DNA of 64,000 nucleotides from Ehretia macrophylla (GCA_037974665.1 CM075767.1:28359498-28423497); one strand, 5' to 3'. Shown: positions 21,696 through 33,777, counted from the first letter of the stretch. Notes: a model not told the origin generated them from the sequence alone. Program-made: numbers and translations.

Positions 21696-22096
21696 CTTTT
21701 TCTTTTGTTTTTTTGCCCTGTTCAGGCTTGCCAAGATGCTTTATCTGTCACATTTCTATTATCGAGTCCCATGGCATCTTGGGCAAGACAACTTCGCTTC
21801 ACATAGTGGCTGGGCCCGCAAACCGTGGGCTTGGGGCCTGTGACCAAGTATCCGTCGTTCCGGTGCCCATAACTTTTGATCCGTAAGGAGTTATGCAGTG
21901 CACAACATACGGTTGGAAAGCTCTTCGACATGGGTATCAATCCTGCTCAGCAGCACCTGTTTTCGGAGCCCAAAATCGAATATTTTCATAAGTTTTGGGC
22001 CACTTTTCTTCTTTTTGCACTATTTCATCATCCTGGATCGATCGTCGTGGGCCGCTAGAAGGACGACATATAAGGGCTTTGCGCCCTCAACATGAT

Positions 22097-22215
22097 GAGT
22101 GCGATCATACCAGTACTAATGCACCAGATCCCATCTTAACTCTGAAGTTAAGCATGTTTGGGCCAGAGTAGTACTAGGACGGGTGACCCCCTAGGAAGTC
22201 CTCGAGTCGTACCCC
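22097..22215 (+). rRNA. 5S rRNA: 5S rRNA gene copy 24
   Basis: Full length. G2A, C18T, G30A, A40T, G41T, G58A, C61T, G68C, G97A, T109A, T112C, C114T; C at 78. The only copy I found with G at 70, the usual plant base. Confidence 0.9.
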
Positions 22216-22618
22216 CCTTTTTGTTTTATTTTTTTGCCCCGTTCAGGCTTGCCAAGTTGCTTTATCTGTCATATTTCTATTATCGAGTCCCACAGCATAT
22301 AACTTCGGTCCGCTTAGAGGTTGGGCCGGCAAACCGAGGGCGTGGGGCCTGTGACCAGGTCTCCGTCGCTCCTGTACCAATAACTTTTGATCTGTAAGGA
22401 GTTATGCTACGCACAGCATACCGTTGGAAAGCTCTCCAAAAGCTCTACGACGGGGGCAGCAGGCCTACTTGGCTGTGCCTGTTTTTGGTGCCCAAAATTG
22501 AACATTTTCATTAATTTTGGGCTACTTTTCTTCTTTTTACACTATCTGATTATCCCTGATCGATTGTTGTGAGCCTCGAAAAGGACGACAGATAGGGGCT
22601 TTGCGCCCTCAACATGAC

Positions 22619-22737
22619 GGGTATGATCATACCCGCAAAAATGCTCCGGATCCCATCAGTACTCTGAAGTTAAGCGTGCTTGGGCGACAGTAGTAATAGG
22701 ATGGGTGACCCCTTGGGAAGTCCTCGTGTTGCACCAA
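22619..22737 (+). rRNA. 5S rRNA: 5S rRNA gene copy 25
   Basis: Full length. G5A, C6T, A16C, C20A, T21A, A27T, A42T, C84T, C95T, C118A, C119A; A at 78. Followed by a spacer of only 63 bp. Confidence 0.9.
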
Positions 22738-22800
22738 CTTTTTGTTTTATTTTTTTACCACATTCAGGCTTGCCAAGATGCTTTGCGTCCTCAATATGAC

Positions 22801-22919
22801 GTGTTCGATCATACCAGAACTAATGCACCGGATCCCATCAGAACTCTAAAGTTAAACTTGTTTTGGCGACAGCAGTAGTAGGACGGGTGACCCCCAGGGA
22901 AGTCCTCGTGTTGTACCCC
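22801..22919 (+). rRNA. 5S rRNA: 5S rRNA gene copy 26
   Basis: Full length. G2T, G5T, C18A, G48A, G56A, G58T, C61T, G64T, T73C, T96A, C114T; G at 78. Its upstream promoter is lost apart from CTTTGCGTCC because of the spacer deletion. Confidence 0.9.
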
Positions 22920-23329
22920 TTTTTGTTTAGTTTTTTTGCCCTGTTCAGGTTTCCACGATGCTTTATCCGTCACATTTCTATTATCGACTCCTACGGTATC
23001 TTGGGCAAGACAACTTCGCTATGCATAGAGGCTGGGTCCGCAAACCGAGGGAATGGGGCCTGTGAACAGGCCTCCGTCGCTTCGGTGCCCATAACTTTTG
23101 ATTCGTAACGAGTTATGTGGCGCACAACATAACGTTGGAAAGATCTCCGAGAGCTCCACGACGAGGGCAATAGGCGTGCTCTGCGGCGTATGTTTTCAAA
23201 GCCCAAAATCAAATATTTTCATTAGTTTTGGGCCACGTTACTTCTTTTTGTACTGTTTGATCGTCCCTGATTGATCGTCATGAGCCGCAAAAAGGATGAC
23301 ACATATGGGCTTTGCGCCCTCAACATGAC

Positions 23330-23448
23330 GGGTACGATCATACCAGCACTAATGCACTGGATCCCATCAGAACTCTGAAGTTAAGTGTGCTTGGGCGACA
23401 TTAATAATAGGATGGGTGACCCCCTAGGAAGTCCTCGTGTTGCACCTC
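23330..23448 (+). rRNA. 5S rRNA: 5S rRNA gene copy 27
   Basis: Full length. G5A, C29T, C57T, G72T, G75A, C84T, G97A, C118T; A at 78. Confidence 0.9.
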
Positions 23449-23859
23449 TTTTTGTTTTGTTTTTTAGCCTTGTTCAGGCTTGCCAAGATGCTTTATCCGT
23501 CACATTTCTATTATTGAGTCGCACGACATCTTGGGCAAGATAACTTCGCTTCACGTAGAGGCTGGGCCCACAAACCGAGGGTGTGGGACTGGTGACCAGG
23601 TCTTCGTCGCTCCGGTGTCTATAACTTTTGATCCGTTAGGAGTTATGCGGTGCACAACATACCGTTGGAAAGTTCTCCGAAAGCTCTGTGACAGGGGCCG
23701 TAGGCCTACTCGGCTACGCCTGTTTTCAGAGCCCAAAATCGAACATTTATAACAATTTTAGGCCAATTGCCTTCTTTTTGCACTGTTTGATCGTTTCGGA
23801 TCGATCGTCGTGAATCGCGTAAAGGACGACACGTAAGGGCTTTGCGCCCTTAACATGAT

Positions 23860-23978
23860 AGGTGCGATCATACCAGCACTAATGTACCAGATCCCATCAG
23901 AACTCTGAAGTTAAGCATGCTTGGGCGACAGTAGTAATAGGACGGGTAACACGCTGGGAAGTCCCCGTGTTGCACAAA
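23860..23978 (+). rRNA. 5S rRNA: 5S rRNA gene copy 28
   Basis: Full length. G1A, C26T, G30A, G58A, G89A, C92A, C94G, T106C; ends AAA instead of CCC; A at 78. The following spacer lacks about 110 bp (GGAGTTTTCGGCC junction near 24178). Confidence 0.9.
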
Positions 23979-24277
23979 CTTTTTAGTTTGTTTTTTTGCC
24001 CCATTCAGGCTTGCCAAGATGCTTTATCCATCACATTTCTATTATCGAGTACCACGACATCTTGGGCAAGACAACTTCGCTTCGCGTAGAGGCTGGGCCC
24101 ACAAACCAAGGGCATGGGGCTTGTGACCAGGTCCCTGTCGTACCGGTGTTGTTAACTTTTGATTTGTAAGGAGTTTTCGGCCACTTTTCTTCTTTTTGCA
24201 CAGTTTCATTATCCATAATCGATCGTCGTGAGCCACGAAAAGGACGACACATAAGGGCTTTGCGCCCTAAACATGAC

Positions 24278-24395
24278 GGGTGTGATCATATCAACACTAA
24301 TGCACCGGATCCCATCAGAACTCTGAAGTTAAGCGTGCTTTGGCGACAGTTGTAATAGGACGGGTGACCCCTGGGACTTCCTCGTGTTGCACCCC
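24278..24395 (+). rRNA. 5S rRNA: 5S rRNA gene copy 29, 1-nt deletion
   Basis: 118 nt; one C missing from the run at 91-95. C6T, C14T, G17A, G64T, A74T, and GACTTCC for GAAGTCC; A at 78. Confidence 0.88.
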
Positions 24396-24807
24396 TTTTT
24401 GTGTTGTTTTTTTGCCCCGTTTAGGCTTGCCAAGATGCTTTATCCGTCATATTTCTATTATCGAGTCCCACGGCATCTTGGGAAAGACAACTTCGCTTCG
24501 CGTAGAGGCTGGGCCCGCAAACCGAGGGCATATGGCCTATGACCAGGTCTCCGTCCTTTAGTTGCCCATAACTTTTGATCCATAAGGAGTTATGTGGCGC
24601 AAAGCATACTGTTGAAAATATTTTTGAAAGCTCTACAACGGAAGCAACAAGCCTGCTCGGCTGTGCCTTCTTTTAGAGCCCAAAATCGAAAGTTTTCTTC
24701 AATTTTGGGCCACCATTTCTTCTTTTTGCCTTGTTTGATCATCCCGGATCGATCGTCGTCAGCCGCTAAAAGGACGACACAAAAGGGCTTTGCACCCTCA
24801 AAATGAC

Positions 24808-24926
24808 GGGTGCGATCATACTAGCGGTAATGCACCGGATCCCATTAGAAATCTGAAGTTAAGCGTGGTTAGGCGACAGTCAAAATAGGACGGGTGACCC
24901 CCTGGGAAGTCCTCGTGTTGCACCCC
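24808..24926 (+). rRNA. 5S rRNA: 5S rRNA gene copy 30
   Basis: Full length. C15T, A19G, C20G, C39T, C44A, C61G, G64A, A74C, G75A, T76A; A at 78. Confidence 0.9.
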
Positions 24927-25335
24927 CTTTTTTTGTTTATTTGCCCCGTTCAGGCTTGCCAAGATGTTTTATCCATCACATTTTTATTATCGTGTCCTAC
25001 GGCATCTTGGGCAAGACAACTTCGCTTCATGTAGAGGATGGGCTCGCAAACCGAGGGCATGGGGCCTGTGACCAGGTCTTCGTCATTTCGGTGCCTATAA
25101 CTTTTGATCCGTAAGGTGTTATGCGGCCCACAACAAACCGTTGGAAAGATCTTCGAAAGCTCTACAACAAGGGCAGCAAGCCTGCTCAGCTATGCCTATT
25201 TTTGGAGCCCAAAATTGAACGTTTTAATCAGTTTTGGTCCACTTTTCTTCTTTTTGCACTGTTTGACCATCCCAAATCGATGGTGGTGAGCCGCGAAAAG
25301 GATGACTCATAAGGGATTTGGGCCTTCAACATGAC

Positions 25336-25454
25336 GGGTGTGATCATACCAGCACTAATGCACTGGATCCCATCAGAACTATGAAGTTAAGCGTGCTTAA
25401 GTGACAGTAGTACTAGGACGGGTGACCCCCTTGGAAGTCCTCGTGTTGTACCCC
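25336..25454 (+). rRNA. 5S rRNA: 5S rRNA gene copy 31
   Basis: Full length. C6T, C29T, C46A, G64A, G65A, C67T, G97T, C114T; C at 78. Confidence 0.9.
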
Positions 25455-25865
25455 TTTTTGTTTTGTTTTTTTTCCCCATTCAGGCTTGCCAAGATACTTT
25501 ATCTATCACATTTCTATTATTGAGTCCCACGGCATCTTGGGCAAGACAATTTCGCTTCGTGTAGAGGCTGGGCCCGCAAACCGAGGGCATGGGGCTTGTG
25601 ACCAGGTCTCTGTCGTTTCGTTGCCCATAACTTTTGATCCGTAAGGAGTTATGCGGTGCACAATATAATATTGGAAAGCTCTCCGAAAGCTCTACGACAA
25701 GGGCGGTAGGCCTACTCGGCTGTGACTATTTTAGGAGCCCAAAATCGAACGTTTTCATCAATTTTTGGCCGCTTTTCTTCTTTTTACATTGTTTGATCGT
25801 CCCGGATCGATCGTCGTGAGTCGCAAAAAGGACGACACATTAGGGCTTTGCACTATCAACATGAC

Positions 25866-25984
25866 AGGTGCAATCATATCAGCAATAATACACCGGATCC
25901 CATCAGAACTCTGAAGTCAAGCGTGGTTGGGCGATAGTAGTAATAGGATGGGTGGCCCCCTGGGAAGTCCTCGTGTTGCACCCC
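25866..25984 (+). rRNA. 5S rRNA: 5S rRNA gene copy 32
   Basis: Full length. G1A, G7A, C14T, C20A, G25A, T53C, C61G, C70T, C84T, A90G; A at 78. Confidence 0.9.
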
Positions 25985-26398
25985 CTTTTTGTTTTGTTTT
26001 TTTTGCCCCGTTCAGGCTTGCCAAGATGTTTTATCCATCACATTTCTATTATCGAATCCCACAGCACCTTGGGCAAGAAAACTTCACTTCGCATAGAGGC
26101 TGGGCCCACAAATCGAGGGCCTGGGGCCTGTGACCAAGACTCAATCATTCCGGTGCCTATAACTGTTGATCGGTAAGGAGTTGTGCGGTGTACAGCATAC
26201 CTTTAAAAAGCTCTTCAAAAGTTCTAGAACGTGGGTGGGAAGCCTCCTAGGCTGCGCCTATTTTCGGAGCCCAAAATCAAACATTTTCATCAATTTTGGG
26301 CCACTTTTCTTCTTTTTTGCACTGTTTGATCATCCAAGATGGATCGTCGTGAGCTGCGAAAATGACGACAGATAAGGGCTTTGCACACTTAACCAGAC

Positions 26399-26517
26399 GG
26401 GTGCGATCAAACCAGCATTAAAGCACCGGATCCTATCAGAACTCTGAAGTTAAGAGTGCTTGGGCAAAAGTAGTAATAGGACTGGTGACCCCGTGGGAAG
26501 TCCTCGTGTTGCACCCC
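26399..26517 (+). rRNA. 5S rRNA: 5S rRNA gene copy 33
   Basis: Full length. T12A, C20T, T24A, C36T, C57A, G68A, C70A, G85T, C95G; A at 78. Confidence 0.9.
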
Positions 26518-26929
26518 CTTTTTGTTTTGTATTTGTGCCCCGTTCAGGCTTGCCAAGATGCTTTATCTGTCTTATTTCTATTATCGAGTCCCACGACATC
26601 TTGGGCAAGACTACTTCGCTTCGCATAGAGGTTGGGCTCGCAAACCGAGGGCGTGGGGCCTGTGACCAACTATCCATCGTTCCGGTGCCCATAACTTTTT
26701 ATCCGTAAGGAGTTATGCGGTGCATAGCATACTGTTGGGAAGCTCTCCGAAAGCTCTACGACGGGGGTAGTAGTCCTGCTCAGCTGTGGCTATTTTAGGA
26801 GCCCAAAATCGAATGTTTTCATCAATTTTTGGCCACATTTCTTCTTTTTGCACTGTTTGATCGTCCCGGATCGATCGTCGTGAGTCGTGAAAAGGAAGAC
26901 ACATAAGGGCTTTGCGCCCTCAACATGAC

Positions 26930-27048
26930 GGGTATAATTATACCAGCACTAATGCACCGGATCCCATTAGAACTCTGAAGTTAAGCGTGTTTGTATGATA
27001 GTAGTACTAGGACGGGTGACTCCCTGGGAAGTCCTCGTGTTGCACCCC
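26930..27048 (+). rRNA. 5S rRNA: 5S rRNA gene copy 34
   Basis: Full length. G5A, C6T, G7A, C10T, C39T, C61T, G65T, G66A, C67T, C70T, C92T; C at 78. Confidence 0.9.
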
Positions 27049-27459
27049 CTTTTGTTTTGTTTTTTTGCCCCGTTCAGGCTTGCCAAGATGCTTTAACCAT
27101 CACATTTCTATTATCGAGTCCCACTGCATCTTGGGCAAGAGAACTTCGCTTCGCGTAGAGGCTGGGCCGACAAGCCGAAGGCGTGGGGCCTGTGACTAGG
27201 TCTCCGTCGTTTCGTTGCCTATAACTTTTGATCCGCAAGGACTTATGTGGTATACAACATACCGATGGAAAGCTCTCTGAAAGCTCTACAACTGGGGCAA
27301 CAAGCCTGCTCGGCTGTGCCTATTGTTGGAGCCCAAAATTGAAAGTTTTCATAAGTTTTGGGCCATATTTCTTCTTTTTTCACTGTTTCATCTTCCCGGA
27401 TCGATTGTCGTGAGCCGCGAAAAGGAAGACACATAAGGGCTTTGCGCCCTCAACATGGC

Positions 27460-27578
27460 GGGTATGATCATACCAGTACAAATGTACCAGATCCCATCAG
27501 AACTCTGAAGTTAACCGTGCTTATGCGATAGTAGTACTAGTACGGGTGACGCCCTCGGAAGTTCTCGTGTTGCACCCC
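27460..27578 (+). rRNA. 5S rRNA: 5S rRNA gene copy 35
   Basis: Full length. G5A, C6T, C18T, T21A, C26T, G30A, G56C, G64A, G65T, C70T, G82T, C92G, G97C, C104T; C at 78. Confidence 0.9.
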
Positions 27579-27988
27579 TTTTTGTTTTGTTTTTTTGCCC
27601 CGTTCAGGCTTGCCAAGATGCTTTATCTGCCACATTTTTATTTTTGAGTCTTATGGCATCTTGGGCAAGACAACTTCGCTTCGCGTAGAGGCTGGGCCCG
27701 TAAACCGAGGGCGTGGGACCTGTGACCAGGTCTCTGTTGCGCCGGTGTCCATAACTTTTGATCTGTAAGGAGTTAAACGGTGCACAACATAACATTGGAA
27801 AGCTCTCCGAAAGCTCACCAACAGGGCAGTCGGCCTGCTTGGCTGCACTTGTTTTTGGAGCCAAAAATCGATCATTTTCATCAATTTTGGGCCACTTTTC
27901 TTCTTTTTGCAATGTTTGATCGTCCCGGATCGATCGTCGTGAGCCTCAAAAAGGACGACACATAAGGGCTTTGCGCCCCCAACATGAC

Positions 27989-28106
27989 GGTTGCGATCAT
28001 ACCAGCACTAATGCACCAGATCCATCATAACTCTAAAGTTAAGCGTGCTTGGGCGACAGTTGTAATAGGACGGGTGACCCCTTGGGAAGTCCTCGTGTTG
28101 CACCCC
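27989..28106 (+). rRNA. 5S rRNA: 5S rRNA gene copy 36, 1-nt deletion
   Basis: 118 nt; one C missing in GATCCATC. G3T, G30A, G41T, G48A, A74T, C95T; A at 78. Confidence 0.88.
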
Positions 28107-28519
28107 CTTTTTGTTTTGTTTTTTTTGCCCCGTTCAGGCTTGCCAAGATGCTTTATCCGTAACATTTCTATTATCGAGTCCCACGGCATCTTGGGCAAAA
28201 CAACTTCGCTTCGCGTAGAGACTGGGCCCGCAAACTGAGGGAGTGGGGCATGTGACGAGGTCTCCGTCGTTCCGGTGCCCATAACTTTTGATTCGTAAGG
28301 AGTTATGCGGTGCACAGCATACTGTTGGAAAGCTCTTCGAAAGCTCTAAGACTGGGGCAGCAAACCTACTCAGCTGCGCATGTTTTTGGACCTCAAAATC
28401 GAACGTTTTCATCAATTTTGGGCTACTTTTCTTCTTTTTCCACTGTTTTATCATCCCAGATCGATCGTCGTGAGCGGCAAAAAGGACGAAACATAAGGGC
28501 TTTGCACCCTTAACATGAC

Positions 28520-28638
28520 AGGCATGATCATACGAGCAGTAATACACCAGATCCCATCTGAACTCTAAAGTTAAGCGTGCTTAGGTGACAGTTGTACTAG
28601 GACGGGTGACCCCCTAGGAAGTCCTCGGGTTGCACCCC
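28520..28638 (+). rRNA. 5S rRNA: 5S rRNA gene copy 37
   Basis: Full length but diverged. G1A, T4C, G5A, C6T, C15G, C20G, G25A, G30A, A40T, G48A, G64A, C67T, A74T, G97A, T109G; C at 78. Confidence 0.9.
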
Positions 28639-29048
28639 TTTTTGTTTTGTTTTTTTTCCCTGTCCAGGCTTGCCAAGATGCTTTATCCGTCACATTTCAA
28701 TTATCGAGTACCATGGCATCTTGGGCGGGACAACTTCACTTCGCGTAGAGGCTGGGCCGTAAATCGAGGGCGTGGGGCCTGTGACCAGGTCTTCTGCGCT
28801 CCGGTGCCCATAACTTTTTCTCCCTAAGGAGTTATACAGTGCACAACATACCGTTGGAAAGCTCTCCGAAAGCACAACGACGGGAGCAGCTGGCTTGCTC
28901 GGCTGTGCCTATTTTCTGAGCCCAAAATTGAACATTTTTATCAATTTTGGGACATTTTTCTTCTTTTTGTATTGTTTCATCCTCCCGGATCGATTGTTGT
29001 GAGCCGCGAAAAGGACGAAACAAAAGGGCTTTGCGCCCTTTACATGAC

Positions 29049-29167
29049 GGGTGTGATCATACCAGCACTAATGCACCGGATCGTTTCAGAACTCTAAAGT
29101 TAAGCTTGCTTGGGCCACAGTAGTACTAGGATGGGCGACCCCCTGGGAAGTCCTTGTGTTGCACCCC
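29049..29167 (+). rRNA. 5S rRNA: 5S rRNA gene copy 38
   Basis: Full length. C6T, C35G, C36T, A37T, G48A, G58T, G68C, C84T, T88C, C107T; C at 78. Its spacer is cut by the second retrotransposon at 29303. Confidence 0.9.
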
Positions 29168-29297
29168 TTTTTGTTTTTTTTTGCCCCGTTTAGGCTTGCC
29201 AAGATGCTTTATCCGTTATATTTCTATTATCGAGTACCATGGCATCTTGGGTAAGACAACTTCGCTTTGCGTAGAGGTTGGGCCCACAAAGCGAGGG

Positions 29298-29302
29298 TGT
29301 GG
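29298..29302. repeat. Target-site duplication, left copy (TGTGG)
   Basis: Identical to 36428-36432 on the other side of the element. Confidence 0.9.
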
Positions 29303-30202
29303 TGTAACACCCCGATCCCTCTCGAGACCGGAAGTTCAACGATCAATCTAATCACAACCCAAATCCAAACCCGGGCATAAATTTTAGGGAAAACGGACGG
29401 AGTCTCCCCTGTTTCTAGGCGAAATGTAAAACCTGCCACAGCATATAAGGGGACCAATACCATGTCCAAACATTCAGCCACCTCAAGGCCATCCGAGCCT
29501 CGGTTCTCAGCAATTAAACTCAGCAACTATACATACATTTCCAATTTAAAAGCTAACCTATCTCTTTTCATTTTTGGCAAGTACATTCGAACTTGACAAT
29601 TAAACCATACTAAGCTACTACATAAAATAAACTATCATGCCATTCTAAATATTTTCCTTTGGACATTACAAACATGCATTTGAAGTTAAGTTATAATAAC
29701 TAGTTACATAATCTAACTTATCAAACTACTTCAACAATCTAATGAAACTTAAATTACATACTTTTTGACATTAAATACATACAACATATGAAAGCATATA
29801 TCTTTACAACTTCGACACTCAAGCCACATAAGCACGCAAGACAACTCTTCAGGCACGAACTTTCACGAAATCACGAACTTTCCAGCTAACATGACATTTC
29901 CTGAAATGTGGTGGTGAGGAGTGAGTATACACAACACGTATACTCAGTGAGGGCGAGACAGATATCGAGTTGGAGAGAAAGAAAGTCGTGCAATGCAAAT
30001 AGACACAGCTAAGCAATAAAATCAATAAGAAAACATTCAATACAAACGACAATATATTAAACATTCAAGAAAGCATTAACACAACCATTCAAAGCTATAC
30101 CACACTCTGAAGGCTATGGTTCACTCTTACGAGCAATATACCATTTCACGAGCGATACATCAATCTCGAGCTTGATGTTCACAACGATGACAATAAGCGC
30201 GC

Positions 30203-30358
30203 AACCACCTTATAACACTAGTTTGGAATACCCCGGGAGTAACCATCAATTCTACGACCCAAATCTCCCTGGGAGGCAACCCAAGCGAGAAAAGGGAATG
30301 GCCACGGAGCTAAAGCAACCAACACTGGCAACCCGAGGCTACCCAGAGAGGCCCATCA
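30203..30358 (-). promoter_or_regulatory. Block shared with the chromovirus LTR (3' LTR copy)
   Basis: Closely similar to 12011-12166 over the same length, including TTCTACGACCCAAATCTCCC and GGAGGCAACCCAAGC. Confidence 0.6.
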
Positions 30359-30589
30359 TTCACGCGCTGGACACTATGCAATGCAGGACTCGATACAAGG
30401 CGATAAACGAGCGATAGCACAACAACACAGATAGAGGAGATAACCGAGATATCAAGCATTATTCAACAATTGTTAAACATTTCAATCAATAATCAACTCT
30501 AACAAGCGTAATAAGCATTAACAAGCATTTACAATCAAACAAGTAACAAGAAGAACACCAACTAACATTATCAAGCAATAACAAGTATT

Positions 30590-30665
30590 CTATAGGCATT
30601 ATAAGCATTCTATAAACATTATAGACATTCTATAAGCATTATAAACATTCTATAAGCAATATACT
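30590..30665. repeat. Short tandem repeat of about 16 bp in the LTR
   Basis: About five tandem repeats of ATTCTATAARCATTATA. Repeated in the other LTR near 35078-35153. Confidence 0.75.
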
Positions 30666-31934
30666 ATGAAAACACACAAAATCCCAAAAATGTCCCCAAC
30701 TTTCAAAACGCTACTACTTTCAAACGAGCCACGAGCTTTGGAAACCGACTTCACCAATCCTCCTAGGTCACCATAAGACACGTCTAAAGACCCCGAAACC
30801 CTACTTTACCCTAGAATTCACGCAAAGTCCCGATTTCCCGCTTTGCTCGTTTGAACTACAACTATACTAACCAAACACCTAACCAATGCCATAATCGCAC
30901 CAAAAGTGCTTCCATGGCCTCCTGAAACAATGCCATCACGTAAAACGAGAAAATGCTAAACTCTACCTAAACGACCCTGACTTTCCCCAAGGCATTTTTC
31001 TCATTTTTTCCATTACGCAACCTAAACAAACCATGCATTTAGACATTCTAGCATACCTAGCACCTTTTCACATCAACAGAAAGCATAACAGCGCAACTTC
31101 ATCGAAACGGGGGTTTACAATTCACTATTTACTATTCATTACACAATTTATATTTCAAATTCGATATTCAACCGCAGAAAATGTTAAAAAGCTATAAATA
31201 CACGTTCTACAATTGCTAGGGAACATTCTTTAAGCAATGAAACAGACAAAATAACAACCTACGGTTAAATCACAAAAATTAAAGTTTACGTTCAATATTT
31301 TCAAATGCGCAAATAACGATGAAACCCTCACCTTAGACACTCCTAGACGCTAGGAAAACCACGCTGGATGCCTCGGAAACAACCCCGTGCAAGCTCACGC
31401 GAAGATTTGAAGATTTGAAGGTTGAAATCTTTTTTTTTCTTTTTCTCCTATGGTTTTGGCCCTTTCTATTTTTTTTCCCGATTTTCGCATGTTTATGTAA
31501 TGTATTATGCATATATAAGATGACAAATGGTCAAAGCTTCGGTCAACCCGCTAAACCAAAACAGCTATGCGCGACCTTACAAAAACGGCCATAACTTCTT
31601 CTAGAAAACTCCAATTCACGAACGGTTTGAAGCCTCAAAAACTAGACTCATAGAGCTTTCCAACCATATATAATTTGCTACCTAACTCTTCCCCAATTGG
31701 TTCAGATTTAATTCCAAAGTTGACCCAAAATTTGACTAACTTAACATTGCATTTTTTTATTTCTAATCCCAAGTTTGCCCTTTATTAAACATTTCAAAAA
31801 ATTTCACCTTGTCCTAGTTGGTCATTGTAGATGAAAAGTGAACTAGTTTGGTCAAAGAAGGTAAAAGGTCAATAAAATGCAATTTAAATGAACTTTAAAT
31901 GCTATTAAATATATGCCAGGTTCGGGGTATCACA

Positions 31935-31947
31935 TCCTTCCCCCCTT
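31935..31947 (-). promoter_or_regulatory. Polypurine tract of the non-autonomous element
   Basis: TCCTTCCCCCCTT reads AAGGGGGGAAGGA on the element strand, directly next to the 3' LTR. Confidence 0.9.
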
Positions 31948-31952
31948 AAAAC

Positions 31953-31970
31953 AATTGCGTCCTCGCAATT
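31953..31970. repeat. Inverted repeat next to the polypurine tract
   Basis: AATTGCGTCCTCGCAATT: 7-bp arms. Counterpart of 13549-13566 in the coding element, although no protein is encoded here. Confidence 0.75.
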
Positions 31971-32039
31971 CTTCTTCCAATAGAACTCTGCATCCACTGA
32001 AATCCAACTCTGACTAATCTTCTTCAGCTGCTGAGCAAG

Positions 32040-33120
32040 TATATTAATCAAGATAACCAATAGGGAAGTTTAAGAAGAAATTCCAAGTAGTAATGCCGAA
32101 TAAAGGCTCAAATGTAGATACCGCACAAGAATCCCGTTGACACGAATACCGAAAAAGAATAAAATTCCAACCAAAAGCACCGAGATAATACCAATAAAGA
32201 CTAAAGCAAAGATACTGTAGATGTCATTAATACCACACAATAACGACAAGAGAATACCCCACGCACGAATCTACAATAGAAGTCTAACTTTTACTGCCCG
32301 AGAATCCCCAAGCAAAAAGCCAAATAAAGGCCCAATCAAAGGTTCCATCTAGAGGTCCAAAGAATTACCCCGCTGGTCATGAATTTCATAGAAGAATACC
32401 CTGTTAAGAGTGCTCAAGGAAATACTAAGAACCCAATCAAATATACTTCAAAAGTTCCAAAGAAGTCTTCCAAATAATAACCCCATAGGATAACCAATTA
32501 AATTTTCGAATATCGCTATCAAATGCTGAGAAGAATGTCAGAGGAAATAGCAGAGAAAATATAATGTGCCCAATAAGACAATCAAGTTGAATAACAAATA
32601 TAGTTTCTCAGATGGACGAAAACTCCAAGGATAAACTCTGAACTGGTGAACAATATACCGAGACCAAACTCTGAGGCCTCTTCACTGTTTGCCAAGTGAG
32701 AACTTCATACAATCTTTCCAATAAGGAAAATACCAATAGAACGCCCAATAAGAATTTCAAAGAATACCATAAGTAGTATTATACAATAAGTCTGATAGGA
32801 ATTCCAGTTACCAAACCAACTGAGGGATGCCAAAGAAAATACCCGAACAATGCTCCAGTAAGAAAGTACCAAGAATTGCCCAATAAGTAATACTAAATAA
32901 ATGACCACTAAGAATCCTAGAGAATGCCATTGAAGAATTTCCAATAAGGAATACCAGTAACACTCCAATAAAGGTCGAGACACATATGCCATAGATAATA
33001 CCATGCAGTAAGTCCAACTGAAAACCCAATAGCCAAGTCTACCAAGAAGTGCCAATAGGAGTCTCCAAAGAATACCCAGTAAGAAACCCAAGAATGCTAC
33101 CAAGAGCCATCATATAGAAA
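32040..33120 (-). repeat. Degenerate CCAATAAGAATACC-type repeat region
   Basis: The interior of the non-autonomous element. The motif CCAATAAGA or CCAATAGAA followed by ATACC or ATTCC recurs irregularly, many times, on the plus strand, which is poor in G. It gives a hydrophobic open frame on the minus strand (32705-33103), which I take to be a by-product of the CTATTGGTATT composition. No known domain recognised. Confidence 0.6.
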
Positions 33121-33777
33121 CCCCAAAGAAAGTTATCTTTTCATGATTGCCATTCACAAATAAGAGTCTTAGAAGTATGTCAACAACTGAGCTCCATAAA
33201 CAAACACCAACTCCCAAATAAGTCTAGTCAAATGCCATTCATTTCCTGCCAATCCATACACCTTGAAAAGCCAGCGGTGAACCACTTTCTTCAGGGGAGA
33301 AAAGAGGACTTACTTACCATTTCCACGGGACATGTATGAATGCCAAGATATCATATTTATTCACATGCCTTAAACTATTATGCAAGCAAGTTTACAAAAG
33401 AGTTTATTCAACAAAGTCACTCAAGCACGACAATCAAGTCAAGCATAACATAATCAATTCAAATCACGACATAACCAATTCAAGACGTTCTATACACACA
33501 TTACAAGTAATACTTCAAGCAAATAACAATCCACGAGGTCGATTCGATTCACGATGCCAATTCGATAGGTCCATTCAATGCACAACTAGACACTTCACTT
33601 TACTTGAGAAACATTTAACACATAACACATAACTATATCACATAGGTGCATACTTTCAAGTCAAGACACACAATCTCACATACAAGCATACACTTTCAAG
33701 ACACACTTAACAAGCACACATTCAAGGGTCACTACCCACCAGACCGAGGACCCTGTCCCGGCTTATGAGCTAGACAA
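33121..33777 (-). other. Leader region of the non-autonomous element
   Basis: No gene recognised. Element strand contains ATG|GTAAGTAAG near 33318-33308, a consensus 5' splice site, and an A- and C-rich plus strand towards the primer-binding site. Confidence 0.5.

Larger units (their letters stand above)
20730..29302 (+). repeat. 5S rDNA tandem array, block B (17 gene copies)
   Basis: Continuation of block A after the insertion. Most units are about 530 bp; exceptions are 182 bp (22619-22800) and 418 bp (23860-24277). The first 317 bp (20730-21046) are spacer only. The spacer elements are the same as in block A; no other gene is seen in the spacers. Confidence 0.95.
29303..31934 (-). repeat. 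3' LTR of the non-autonomous element
   Basis: 2,632 bp. Contains a TATATAT box (element strand, 31511-31517), the shared block at 30203-30358, and a locally repetitive TATAAGCATTATAA tract near 30590-30665. Confidence 0.93.

Noticed and set aside
30172..30417. 81-codon frame in both LTRs of the second element (also 34661-34906)
   Set aside because: Duplicated simply because LTRs are duplicated; antisense to the element and without any known domain.
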